Shown: positions 11,873 to 23,320 of the stretch, in pieces
Position numbering within the stretch: the stretch's first letter is position 1
Layout: every line of letters begins with the position of its first letter
Assembly: GCA_026413225.1 (NCBI GenBank)
Contig: CM048552.1
Coordinates: 25,905,001-25,969,000, forward strand
Direction: 5' to 3'
Source of the DNA: Otis tarda
Taxonomy: Eukaryota; Chordata; Aves; Otidiformes; Otididae
DNA: 64,000 bases
Program-made: the position numbers and the translations under genes
Notes under the pieces: generated by a model
Told to the model about the DNA's origin: nothing
What the model saw: only the letters and a program-made list of their open reading frames with translations
The model's database searches: none

Positions 11873-13169
11873 TTATACATCTGTGTGTAGTCAGCCTGCC
11901 AGAGCCCCACTAATATCTGTGTAATTTTATACAACAGCTTATAAAAATAGATATGCACTCTCTTAAGGTATTAGGCTCTGATCAAGAATACGGACTCATT
12001 AGAGCAGCATGAAGAAATATAGATTTTTTTTCCAGTAGAAGATTTTAATATTTCAAAATTTGGAATGAAACCAAGGAGTGTTGAGTCTTTTCATGGCATG
12101 ATGCCTCAGCTCTCAGGCAGCCTGTCAGCCTCGCCTCCTGCATGTCTGGGGAACTGGAATTGCCAAGAAGATACAAGCTGGAGGGTCCCTCTTTCCCAGC
12201 TCTCAGCACTCTGCCAGCCCCAAAGTGAAGGAGTCTGTAAGCCCAAGATCCCCTAGAACCAGCCAGAAGGGCTGTTGAGAAGAAAGACAGGCAAACTGGC
12301 AGGTTCAGTTGTCTTGGAAACCTGCCTGGATTCCATTGGAAATTGGTCAAAAATGGAAATTCTTTTGTGGAACATTCTGATTTCAATGAATGGTACATCC
12401 TGATGAGAAAATGTTTCATCAGAAATTTTCTAGCCATATTGCTCACTGCTGGAAGTAGATAAAGCTATTTTATGGATATATTTTTTTTTTTTCCGCACTC
12501 CCACATGGTTTGGTAGGATCAGACTAATGAGCAAAGCAGTCTGAACATTCAGTGGCATTTGGTTCTGAGGTTTTATTCTAGGAACCTTTCCCTCTGGCTG
12601 AAATCTAAGTTCCAGTTCCATCATTCAGGCCTCCAGAAATTGCATCAAGTGAAGCTCACTGCGACCAAAAGATAAGCAACTGCACTCTGCTGCTACATTT
12701 CTTATATGCGCGTAAGTGCTCTTAAGTTCAGAACAGCCCTTGCACAATTAATAGAACCAGAGGTCTGCCTCTGATTAAAGACACAGATTAATAGCAGATT
12801 AGTCTTAAATACAGGAAGGGAAGATTTCCTACGGAAATCCTGGTATATGTTTCTGTAAGCAGTTTCTGCTCACTTAGCTTGCAATAGTGCTACAAGAATA
12901 AAATCTAATCCCCCAAAAGCAGCTTCAAGAAGTGCAGGATTTTCTGGTTATTTCAATTGAAAAATAGTAATAGGTAAATAACAATCATTCTGTGACTATA
13001 AATGTGTTTTGTGTTTAGGTGGGCAGATATCACCTAATTGCTGTGAAATCAATGAAAATTCTATTAATGAAGAAACATTACTTCAAATACTATGAAGACC
13101 AAATATCTTTCCTTAGGTAATCATCAGAGGCCCTATCAAGCTAAAGAAGAATAAAATTATTTAGTTGAA
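11873..13169. other. Intergenic, no feature seen
   Basis: About 1.3 kb. The minus-strand 133-codon frame at 12045-12446 shows no family signature and no splice context. Confidence 0.45.
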
Positions 13170-14010
13170 TGATCTCACCAAGGTAACAGGCCATGTCGGC
13201 AGGAGAAATGCAGCGGATGTCATGTACCTTGGTGTTAGCAGGGTTGTGGACTCTGCCTTTCATACGATTTTCAGGAGCAATCTTGGTAGACAAGATTTAG
13301 AGAAAACTGCTATAACGTTGGTGCAACAGTGACAGAAAAAAAACCCCTGCACTTGGCTGTGTAACACCAAAATCCCTTTGTGCTGTGCTATCCACAGTGG
13401 TCTGTCCTGGTTCTTGTATGGAACAGGATGTCGGGGTCTTACACAGCCACAGCTGAACATCAGTCAACAGGATCACTGTGGCAAAAATGGAAGAAAGCAT
13501 CATGTAAGAATACTGTGTGCTCTCTCTGTGATGCCACAGATCATTTTATGTTGGTAATGCTTAAATAGGAGAGTTGTGTTGAGGTTTGGGCACCGTGTTT
13601 CAAAGAAATTGTGATCCAGAGGAGGAGACTGAAAGTCTGGAAAACATGATCTAAAAACAAGGATTAGAGGAAGTGTGACTGTTTTGTTGGCTGAGGGAAA
13701 ACAGAAAAAGTCTTCAAACACAGAAAAGGCTAATAGCAAAGGTAAAGGTTCTCTGCCATCACTGTAGGAAGAGAAAGAAATGAGCTTGCTTTACAGCAAG
13801 GCGGGTTTAGGTTAGACATTAGGATCATAAGCATAGGTAGGTAATGGTATGGATCACTTATGGAAACTAGGTTCTCCATCACCAAATGGAGATAAGACAA
13901 AGCAACAGCTGTAAGGAAAAGTTTATGTATTACTGGTTCTGATGGGAAGATGGATTAGGGGACCACTAAAGGTCTCTTTCGGTTTCTTCCTAATATTCTA
14001 CAAAAACTAT
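13170..14010 (+). mobile_element. Ancient CR1-type LINE with relic reverse transcriptase region
   Basis: At 13200-13300 the text AATGCAGCGGATGTCATGTA and what follows aligns by eye with the CR1 RT block that normally reads ADVVYLDFSKAFDTV. At 13450-13500, CAGCTGAACATCAGTCAACA matches the later LNMSQQ block. GGGCACCGTGTTTCAA (about 13590) and GATTAGGGGACCACTAAAGG (13953 on) match the end of ORF2 and the 3' untranslated part. Spacing is shortened compared with a full CR1, so internal deletions are likely. There are many stops and no coding capacity. Limits are approximate. Confidence 0.65.
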
Positions 14011-16339
14011 GTGTGACTTTATCTGATCAACCAGCAACAGTTTTGGCATGTTCTAAACAGAAAGGATTTAGGGATAATTTAAACCAGCGTACTGGGAGAA
14101 TCATCTTCAGTGAATTTTTAAGAGAAATATAGTATTTTAAGAAGAAAAGTACATCAAAAGGATGCTTTGTAACACAAATCTCTTACAGTAACACTTCCGT
14201 CTAGAGTAAACCAAGTGACTTTATCTTCAATATGGCCTGTCTAGAAACTAACTGTGCAGCAGCACAACAGACTCTCACTCCTCCAGCATTTTCCTTTCCT
14301 TTCATTTCATGCTGCTTCCGTTTGCAGGATAAAAGGCTGATTGCAAGTAATAGCAGTCTAGAATTTGAGTCTGCCTAGATTATTTTTTTTAAAGTACTAA
14401 ATAGATTTTCTTTTTGACAAGCTGTTTTGTTAACATAAAAAGGGGGAAAAATCCAATAAAAAAGAAAAAAACAGGCAAATACAAATGATAAATAACACAA
14501 TTGCTGTCTTTATGCTATGTTTTGGGAGTGTTGCTAGAAAGGGCTGTTAGTATGTTATTGAAGAAGTGTAAGCCATTTTGTGCACTTACACAGGCAGGCA
14601 CATGTATAATCACACATCCTTTAAAACTTGTGAAATTTCCTACAGAGACACAGGCTTGAAAGACAGGCCATGGACTTGATGGAGTTCATGCTTGTTTGAA
14701 GAAGTTAGCCTTCCTCACGAAGATGGGCCCCTCTGCATTTTTAGGGGATGTAATCTAGGAGATTTTGCTGTCTGGACAATCCATAAACTAGTATTTTAGT
14801 CAAGACATAAGCACAAGTCTAACAAGCTGGGTGAACAGATTCAGCAAAAGCAGAGTAGGAAACAGCCCAGCACCAAAGGGTTCCCACCTTGAATTGCTGA
14901 CAAGCTGCATCTTCCTGTACCTCATGAGCTCTTTCTTTCCTACGTTGTTTGTACAGCACATTACTATGAAACAGCGCAAGCATTCTCCTGATGTCATTCT
15001 TTGAACTAAAATTTAAGCTATCTGTAGTTGCATCATCTGGGAATATATGTTTTTGAAATTCACTGAAAGCTGTACTGTTCTTTTGTCAGAAAATCTACAG
15101 CATTAGGCTTGTACATCATTGAACCCAAGAGCATGAGAAACAGATAAAAGTGCTGATGTGTAAGGAGTAAGCATCCTGCTGCAAACAGGAGGTGTCGGTT
15201 CTCACAAGGTGTCTTGCTTAATGAGACTGTTGTTAAAATTGGCTGCTTTTCATACCATACTACTTTGACTATTGAGGTAAGCTTCCTCCAAAGACATCTG
15301 AGTTTCAGTGTCAGTGTCAACTCTGTGGTAGGAGGAAGTAACCAATGTGAAATATTTTTTTCCTCCTAAACTGCCAAGTTCAGAAAACCACTCTGCTTGT
15401 GACCAGATGAACAGAAAGTCCCCGCTGTATTTGCTTTATTGCTCAGCAAGGCTGAACCTCTGTCCCAGCTGGACTGTGAAGAGCTTTTGAAAGAGGAGTT
15501 GGTGAGCTGCAGGCAAAGCCAGAGTCTGATTGCAATTCACTGTGAGTGTCACTGTGTTACTTTGGGACTCTCAGCAATAGCGGTGAGATCCGTAAAGCCA
15601 TAATACTGGTGTGAAGATGGCCAGTGAACAGTATCAGAGGGCATACGAGTTAATCAAGGAGCTAGCACCTTCCAAGTCATTCCAGAAGTTCTCACAGTTC
15701 CGGTTCTTTTCCCCACAACTGCAAAGTAATCACATCTAACCTCAGTGTCCAAATTGCCACAGCTCCAGTCTTTTAGTCTCCGAGCACCATGTCTCCTTGT
15801 CCTCAATGAGATCATTTTCACAGCACAGCTGGTGAGCTGTAAACTCTGGTGCATCACCAGGTGCCTGCTCACACGGAGCTTCTGCAGTTGCCAAGGATTC
15901 TTTCATTAGAGCTGAGCTGCTTGTACCAGCTGGGCAACAATGCAGCCTAGTCTGGTCTCTAGATAAACCCCTGTGGCCTAAAACCAGCTGCATTTAGAGC
16001 TGCTTCACACAAAGTGTGTCTGCTATCCAAGTTCTCTTTTTCACTTTCAGAGTGAGGCAGATGCCCCCGTTGCCAGTTCTGTAACACTCTGTGGTTGGAG
16101 CAACAACCCCTCAGGGTTGTGCCTATCAGTCTACAGCTAAGGATGCCATTTCTTTTCTGTGGTCCAGCCAAGCACACCAGGAGGGATGGGGTGATCACCA
16201 ATGTCTCTGCGTTTTTTATCTTACTCATCACTTGAGGCTTAGAAGGATGGGATTTGGTCATTCCATGATGGTGAACTGTGTGAACTGCAGAATCCTTAAT
16301 TATACAGGCTGCTCTCTATTCCTGGATACATAGGACTTA
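14011..16339. other. Intergenic, no feature recognised
   Basis: About 2.3 kb. The part 15400-16270 is less AT-rich and has several overlapping minus-strand frames of 72-100 codons (15654-15872, 15742-15993, 15959-16261). I cannot match these to a family, and nothing indicates that they are exons. Confidence 0.45.
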
Positions 16340-16400
16340 ATTTTTTTTTTTTTTATTATTATAGTAGCACCTAAGGGCCTGACTGAGTACAGGCTCTACC
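16340..16400. repeat. Possible relic of an ancient sauropsid interspersed repeat
   Basis: A T-run and TTATTATTATAGTAGCACCT followed by AAGGGCC resemble a dispersed ancient repeat (GTAGCACCTAGGAGCCC...) that I recall from turtle, crocodile and bird DNA. The similarity fades after about 45 bases. The call rests on memory of the motif only. Confidence 0.3.
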
Positions 16401-17049
16401 CTCCAGATATTTGCTGAGCTGCCCTGTCTTTTTGCGCCATCACCCTGAGCGTTCCCTCACGAGATGGGATTCTTTTCTTTCCACTAGAAAAGCACAGACA
16501 TGACAACAGTGGTTTATATGTCGGTAAGACAGGAAGAGTTGTCATCTTGATTAAGCACTAAGGTGTGGGTGGACATGGAGAGACTGCCCATCAATTCCCC
16601 TCTCATCATTTGAGTTGTGCTGCGAAAAACAGAGCATGCTGCCGATCGCAGCTCTGAGGGGAAAGAATGTTGAAAAGCAGGCTTTGGTACGCAGGCATGC
16701 TGCCTGCCACACAGGTGGGAGGAAGGAAACAATGACGAAGGCTGGAGGCTGTGGCTTCTAGCAACAGGAGGAAGGCTCCTGCTCCATCTGCAGATCTGCA
16801 CCTTCAAAACGGACTGAGCACCCTGGTAGCAGCTGAGGGGCCAGGAGCTTGGTCCAGCAAAGCAGTAGCACCAGCTAAGTCAGACCCCACAGGCTTTCTC
16901 CTTGAAAACCACCAGAGAAGGGAAAGGAAGGGCTTGAGGAAGAGCAGACAGATATTGCAGATCACCAGCTGGCATCATGCAGCTGGCATCAATAAAAGAC
17001 ATTTGGGTTTTATGTTTATAGGACCCTATTTGAGGAACACAACTACTAA
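16401..17049. other. Intergenic, no feature recognised
   Basis: Contains overlapping frames on both strands (16514-16807 minus, 16751-17185 plus) with biased composition. Neither shows a recognisable domain. The right part may belong to the 5' side of the adjoining CR1 relic. Confidence 0.4.
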
Positions 17050-17690
17050 GAAGAAACAGAATTCACTTGACAAAGTGGGGCAAAAGCAAGTCTGCCAAAG
17101 GGCTGGCCAACGTGGTGAGGAGAGCTTTAAACGGGGAATGACAAGGGAGGGAGACAGTGACCTACAGTCAAGGTCACTTACCTAAACAAGTAAGGAAGTG
17201 GTGGACCAGTCTGGCAAGGAAATGGTGCAAGGTGATGTGTAATCAACAGAATAGGGCGATAGAGGTTGACATAAGTAAATACACATCAATAAGGAAGTGA
17301 AGCTCCAACAGTATGGCATTATTTAGAATGCTTTCATACATTTTCTGGGAAATCAGCATGACTGAGTGCCCATCCAAAGTGCCTGTACAATAATGCATGC
17401 AGCATGGAGAACAAACAGGCGGAATTAGAGGTCTGAATGCAGTTGCAGGACTACAATATCTCACTGGGATCACAGTCATGTTGTGGGACAGCTCACACAA
17501 TGGGGCAGAGTGATGCAATCGGCGGATACAGGCGATTTAGCAAGGACAGGCTGGGAGGGGAGGGAGGGGAGGAGTTGTCCTTTTTCAGAAAGAACAGTAG
17601 GGATGCATGGATCTCTGCCCTAGGAAACGTATGAGCTGGTTGAGAGCTTATGGGTCAGGAACAATATCTGGCTGAAATGAAGCATTAATA
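17050..17690 (+). mobile_element. Ancient CR1-type LINE, 5' portion with relic endonuclease region
   Basis: GTGAGGAGAGCTTTAAACG (from about 17114) followed by an AGGGAGGGAGACAGTGACC-like stretch fits the 5' or ORF1 side of CR1/L3-type LINEs. At 17450-17690 the + strand frames carry decayed endonuclease blocks: a TWWDSS-like segment (GTTGTGGGACAGCTCACAC), GYRRFSKDRLGGEGGEEL (compare GYRLFRKDRQGRRGGGVAL) and a downstream ESLWV-like segment (GAGAGCTTATGGGTCAG). The copy carries stops and frameshifts. Most CR1 insertions lose this 5' region, so its survival is uncommon. Confidence 0.6.
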
Positions 17691-20399
17691 AACTTGGAAG
17701 TAAGCTTTATATGTTTCCTGTGAGGAAGAGTTGTAGTTGGAGGAGCTTCACTGCATGGAAAAGAAGAGCTCTCATACTAAGGCAAGGTGTTCAGGGTGGC
17801 GTTTGTGACCTTTCATGAACAACACCATCTGTAGCGTTGCCTGGCTCAGGGCCTCTAGTTTCCAACTAGTGATGCTTGTTCTTGATCTGTACAATCTCAG
17901 TTGGAAGTGTTCCTTGGATGCTCCTCATCTAAAACTGTAGCGCTGATTTTTAGGACGTGTAAAGCAGTTTCCTCTTTGGGAAACTCCTTCAATGTCATAT
18001 ATGGGGACCATTAAGATCTCCACATCCACTGACTAGAAGTTTTGCAAAAGATTGCCATTTTGCTCTTTATGATCGTGCGCAGATTTCGTGTGGCTCTCCA
18101 GCTCATTACACATTCCTTGTAAGACCTCGAGCTAGCAATATTTCACTGCATCTGCACTCACACCTATGTACCAGATATTAAGACAAATATTCGTAAGTCT
18201 CATATGGCAAAAGAAAATTACCACCTTCCACTTCTTTTGGCTAAATGACAGAATATCCTGTCTTCATTGGCACCAAATTGTCTGATATCACAAAAACCAT
18301 TCTATTTAATGAGGAATTAATAAGATATCATATGCAAAGAATAGCCCTTGTAACACTTAAGGTACTTTAACAGAAAAAATAACAAAGCTTCCTCTAATGT
18401 GCCCTGCATATATAATTTACAGAAAATTTTGGTCTCTACTATCATCAGTCTGTAAGAGTTAAACAATACTAGATGCACTCACAGGGAGGAAAATGGAATA
18501 AGCAACCCTGTGGTCAAAGTGTGACGTTATTTTAGCAACTGCCTTTATACTAACTCCAGTGGAATTCCACTCACTTACATACAGGTTTCCTTTTATAATC
18601 ACATACATTTAACTTGAAGTAAAAATAGACCTAAATGAATGAAAAAAAAAAACAAAATCTGAAAGTTTGGGAATGCTTGGACTTGGACTTTATTTTGACA
18701 TTACAGAAAAAGGAGATATCTGTGAAATATTGATCAGGATCACTGCATGAGTGACAAGAAAGGTTTGGAGGTGTTCAAATCCATCCTCTGGACTCCGATT
18801 TTTTGATTACTTCCATATCCATCCTTTCTATCCATTGTTACTTAGGCTTCTCATATCAGATACCTGATATTTTGGCTGCTTTCAAATTAACTTCTGATAG
18901 CAACAGGGAGAAAAGTCACAGAAATGAGGAGCTATCTATTTTAAATACTTACCACATCACAGGGCAAACCCTAAATAATACTTTCTCTTTCAGACACACC
19001 CCCATACTGTTTATATAAAACTTGATAACAGCAGCCAGAAAGCGAACAAAATGCCATTTTAAGGAAGACTATTTCATACATGTTCTTGCATGTTTGGAAG
19101 AGGTGGGAGAGGAGAGTGGAGTGGGCTTCACGCTGTGCTTATACCTTTCAGTTTCTATTTATAGTTAAACAACTTAGAACTTGGTGAAAATCACATTTTC
19201 CAATTGCTTCAAGGCAAACTGCCTGCAGCAGCGCTCGCTATAACTTTCTTCTCAGTGTTTTTTTTTTTTCCTCTGTATAATATTTAAAAGATGGCCTAGG
19301 GTACGTGTGTTATTTAGTATAGCACTGCAATACTGATCCTACCAAATGCAAAGATCAGTGTTTCCTACGATTGTGCTACTGCATTGAGAAAAGTAACTTT
19401 TACGCCACAGACATTCCAAGTTTCGGAGAGCTGGGTCTCTGCCAGCAGCTCGAGGCTGGCTCACTCAAAACGCCATGGAAAGATCTGCTAGGGCAGAAGT
19501 ATTCATTTATAGCGTATAAATGTGAAGTTTAGGTTTACAGAAAAAAAAAAAAAAGTACTTTTAAAAGCCACCAGGAATTGCTTTGATACCAGAACAGAGA
19601 ATCAAGGCTGATGGCTGATTAGCAGAACATCTAGTACCAGAGGCAAGAATCAAGAGCCAAAAGGTAAAGCACCTGAAAGGGTTTGCTTCTGTATGTGACT
19701 TTGTTCTCATTTATCCCCATTAGCCCTGGGATGCTAAATAAGGCACACATCACATTTAGCTTTCCTGTAATTACATGAAGGAAATGTTTTCATTTTCAAT
19801 AAGAAAAATAAACATAGCTCAGTGCTATAATTTCACTTGGAAAAAATTAGTAGCTATGAGAGTAAGAAAGTAAGTTCAGGTCAAATGCTAGAGACAGAAG
19901 CAGAGAGACTTGTAAAAGATGTGAGTAAAGCCAACAAGGTCATCTTTGTTCAGGCCCAGTGTACTTGAATTCTTAAGACACTTTGGTTTCTGACGTTTGC
20001 AAAATAAATAGTTACATGTTTTTCTTAGAGTTTAACAGTGTAATGATAAAAAAAAAAAGCTATTCTGCTGTTTTATTGTTTTAAATATAAGCATTTTGGA
20101 TTTTAATATTGTAAATATAGAACACATTACATTGTGATGTAAAAATTAGAACACATGTGGCTATGAAACACATTCTGTTTCATACTGAATTTCTTAATCT
20201 ACAGAAGCAAATATGGTCAGTTCATCACAGACAATAAAGCAAAATAAACTCCTACAGTCATAGATATTATTTGTACTTCTTATAGAAGACCTCTGGTTAA
20301 AGGCCATAGCCATTTCATTCTAAGGCAAATTACAAAAAAAAAAAAAAAAAGGAAGTTAGAAAAAATGGAAAATTATAAGGCAAATTAGAAAAAGAGGGA
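17691..20399. other. Gene-free upstream region
   Basis: AT-rich DNA with A-runs near 18642 and 19541, and no gene or dated repeat that I recognise. Confidence 0.5.
20336..20351. repeat. Poly(A) tract
   Basis: A run of about 16-17 A residues crosses the line break at 20340. It may be a LINE/retrocopy tail or a simple repeat, but no element body is recognisable to its left. Confidence 0.6.
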
Positions 20400-20527
20400 A
20401 AAGAGGAACTCGGAGCCTTCTAGAGGCATTGTGGAGGTTGGCATACCCCAGCTCCAGTGCCAGCTACCACATTTCCCGGAAACTGCGACTCTCCAGCCCG
20501 CGTGCGCCGGGGCACCCTTTCAGCCGG
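20400..20527 (+). promoter_or_regulatory. Small GC-rich patch; possible alternative first exon
   Basis: Embedded in AT-rich DNA, this stretch holds several CpGs (GCCCGCGTGCGCCGGGGC), a perfect STAT-type palindrome TTCCCGGAA (20473-20481), and ends at a strong splice donor CCGG|GTAAGT (intron would start at 20528). It lies 1.6 kb upstream of the FAM3C exon 1 candidate on the same strand. It could be an alternative untranslated FAM3C exon, the first exon of an uncharacterised RNA, or chance. No transcript evidence is visible. Confidence 0.25.
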
Positions 20528-20530
20528 GTA

Positions 20531-21799
20531 AGTAATCAGCGGGATTTAATTACAGCCGTTCTCACGTCTCACTTCTTTCTTTGACTTTGATACAGGTGAA
20601 TTCTGAGCTGTTGGTTATTGTGCAGATAATATTATTTCTTCTTTTAATACTTTGATACTGCTACTTATGCTATCTTTTTAAACGTTTGTATCTATTGCAA
20701 ACACCGGCTTATCAAAGGAGCCAGCCTCCTTTAGCACACTGACCTCATTAGTCTGTTACGTAGATAGTGTCACCTAGCAAGTAGTCAGGGGAATATGGTG
20801 AAATGTCACATACTGAGCACTGAAATGACTGTCAAATGAAGATATAACTATATCATCATTTAGAATTAAAAGCCATAACGACTTTATTCTCTTGAGCAAT
20901 GTTCCCACTGAGGGTTTCTTTGCTCATTTTGAGGTTTCAGTATGCCTGAAACTTCAACGCGCTGTGAGAATTTACTAAAGAAATTACTTGACTGATGTTC
21001 AAATATCCATCTCGCACCAAGGAGCAGTTGGTATCAAAGTATGTTATTTTAAACCCATTGAAATAAAGATCTGTTGACCAGATGTGGTTAAAATAAGACA
21101 TGGAAACTTCCTTTTGTCTACCTTTGACTTTGATGATGTGCGATATGCCCTATATTGTAGCTGCAGCTTTGTTCTCTGTGAAGAAAAGTGCCACACTGAT
21201 TTTGTGGTTTGACAATATTGCAATGGACTGAATCTGGCCATCTGCTGCCCCAGCACTTTCCGTACCCACCCCAGCAATAGCTCAGCTGAGGGAGTTAGAC
21301 CAACAGAGGAATCTTCTTCCACGCAATAAAATGGTGTCCTTCCAGCTGATCTCCCTGGCAACTCCAATGCATGGTGGGGTTAGAGGAATACCAGTGCCAA
21401 AAAAAAGGTGGGTGGGGGGAAGGGAAAAAGAAACAGCAGCCGCAGAGCACAACCAAGGATAAAGACGAGGAAGAGACTGCCTTTTCTTCCTACATGGTAG
21501 CACGGATCAGCTCTGTCCTACTGATCAAAAATTATTTTACAAAAGTTGCTTTTTAAAGCAGAAAATGCCTTTTCTGTTCATTAACAGAAGATAACTTCTG
21601 GTATGTTTGGTGGGCGGAAAAAAAAGGTGTTTAAAATATAAAAGAAACCAAGCATAAACATTTCAAAGGGTCCTCCAGTCCCTCCCGGTCCGGGGCACGG
21701 GACTGACTTTCGGGCACACCTGGCACCCTCACTTGTGGGTGCGTGGCTGCGGATGTACACACGCAGGGGATTTTTTTTTTTTTTTAATATCACCCTTCA
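20531..21799. other. Proximal upstream region of FAM3C
   Basis: No gene or repeat recognised. Composition rises in GC towards the CpG island. Short frames here (for example 21044-21367 minus) lack support. Confidence 0.45.
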
Positions 21800-22790
21800 T
21801 CAAATTATCCAAAAAGCTGTAGTCCCGCCCTTCCTATGCGCCTAGAGAGACCCCGCGGGCAGAGGGAAAGGGCCAGCCCCCAACGCTGGCCAGTGACACG
21901 AGCATCGGCGCATACGCCACCCCCGCCTAGCCCGGCCGCCCCCTCGGCCTGCGGCGGGAGGGAGGCGGGGTCGCGGGGGCTGGACCGGGAGCGCGGCTGT
22001 GGGGCGGTGCTGCCGCGGACCCGGTCCGCCACCGGTAGGGGGCGGGCGCGCTGCCGTCGCGCCTTCCTCTGCCTCTGCAGCGGTGAGGGCTGCGCTCGGC
22101 TTCCTGCTCCGGCGCGGGCGGCCCGGGGCAGTTTGTGCGGCGCGGGGACAGTGCGCGACGCCGCCGGGCCCGCGGCCGTTCAGCCCAGGTAGGGGCTTGC
22201 GTTCTTCGCGGGGCTGTGCGGGGCAGGCGGGCGGTTGCCCGCGCTCCTTTCCCTGGGGGCCGCTCCAACTCCTCCCGCCGCGGATCCCGCCGCTTGGCTC
22301 TGCTGCCCGGCCGCGCATTGCTCTCCCCCTGCGCGTGGCAGGCGCCGGCTCTCGCCTCCGCTACCGGTTTTCCCCCGACGGCACAACTTCCCCGGGCCGC
22401 CTGGCCCTTCCCCCGTGCTCTCCCGCCCGGGAGCTGCAACTGGGAGGGGCGAGGGGGGCCGGGGCCTCGGGTGCGGGGCAGGGCAGAGCCAGGCGGCACC
22501 CCCGGGCTCCTCAGAGCAGCCAGCCGGGCAGGGGTCTCCCCTCCCCTGCTCCCCATTCTCCTCCTCTTCTCTGCCGGCCCCGCGGCGGAGGCAGCGGGGA
22601 GGAGGCGGCGGCGCCCCACGGCGAAGCTGGGCAGCCCGGTCCGGTTAAATGAGCGAAGCGTTTGCTGTGTGGGCAGCCTCTTCCTGCTGGCTTGGCGCGG
22701 TGAAAACGGAGTGGTGCTGCTGCTCGGTGGTTTTGTCTTTTTCTCCGTTGGGTAACGGATCGCGGGCGTCGTTGGCAGCCGGGTTTTAAG
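21800..22790 (+). promoter_or_regulatory. FAM3C: CpG-island promoter of FAM3C
   Basis: About 1 kb of very GC-rich, CpG-dense DNA, in sharp contrast with the AT-rich surroundings. It contains GC boxes such as GGAGGCGGGGTCGCGG (about 21961) and GTAGGGGGCGGGCGCG (about 22034) and no TATA box. This is the usual layout of a broadly expressed gene promoter. It sits 14 kb before the first coding exon on the same strand and is the only CpG island in the window, so it is assigned to FAM3C. The long overlapping frames here (up to 230 codons on both strands) result from the lack of AT-rich stop codons. The exact transcription start cannot be read from the sequence. Confidence 0.85.
22000..22188 (+). other. 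FAM3C: FAM3C non-coding exon 1 (candidate limits)
   Basis: An untranslated first exon is expected here because the start codon lies in the next exon. Two plausible donors are visible: CCCAG|GTAGGG with the intron from 22189, and GCAGCG|GTGAGG with the intron from 22083. The 5' limit is a guess within the CpG island. Confidence 0.45.
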
Positions 22791-23244
22791 GCTCAGCTCC
22801 TGTTTCCCTGGAACGTGGAACGCAGCGTTGCGGAGAGCGGTCCTGAGCTGGTAAAGAAGGAGATTGTGCTGTGCATCCAGGTTTGCAGAGACACACCTGT
22901 GTGCCTTTCGTTTTCAGCCTCTGAGTTACTGAAGTAGGAAAAAATTATACTTATTGGTTTTTCGATGAGTAAGTGCTACCACATCTTTAAGTTACATTTT
23001 CGCCTAGGGGCTGTGTAACTCGCCTGATTTCTCGGTCTTTCAATTTATTCCACATTTAAAAGAGTTTAAATGGTCACGTAACAGCTGCAGACTTTGTGAA
23101 GGTCTCTGCCTACACCAGGTATTCTTTGTAGCGTTACGCGTGCCCCGAAACGCCGCGCAGGTTTAGGGCCTCTGGTGGTTCTTTGCTGGTGAACCTGGAT
23201 GACTGGTCTTCTTCTTTCAGCAAAGTATGTAATAACAAAATTAT

Positions 23245-23255
23245 GGGGGGGGGGG
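23245..23255. repeat. G11 homopolymer
   Basis: Eleven consecutive G residues follow TTAT, in FAM3C intron 1 just before a CTTT microsatellite. Confidence 0.8.
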
Positions 23256-23283
23256 AAGACTGGTTAATGACTGCACAACAGTC

Positions 23284-23320
23284 TTTTTTTTTTTTTTCTT
23301 TCTTTCTTTCTTTCTTTCTA
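23284..23320. repeat. T-run followed by (CTTT)n microsatellite
   Basis: About 14 T residues run into five or six CTTT units. On the minus strand this is a polypurine GAAA tract. Confidence 0.9.

Noticed and set aside
12045..12446. 133-codon minus-strand frame
   Set aside because: No domain, no splice context, and the matching plus-strand frame is also open in part.
16751..17185. 144-codon plus-strand frame
   Set aside because: No domain is recognised, and its right part overlaps an old LINE relic. Probably chance.
21842..22755. Overlapping frames of 118-230 codons on both strands
   Set aside because: They lie in the CpG island, where AT-rich stop codons are rare. They are rich in Arg, Pro, Gly and Ala, with no domain, and contradict each other.
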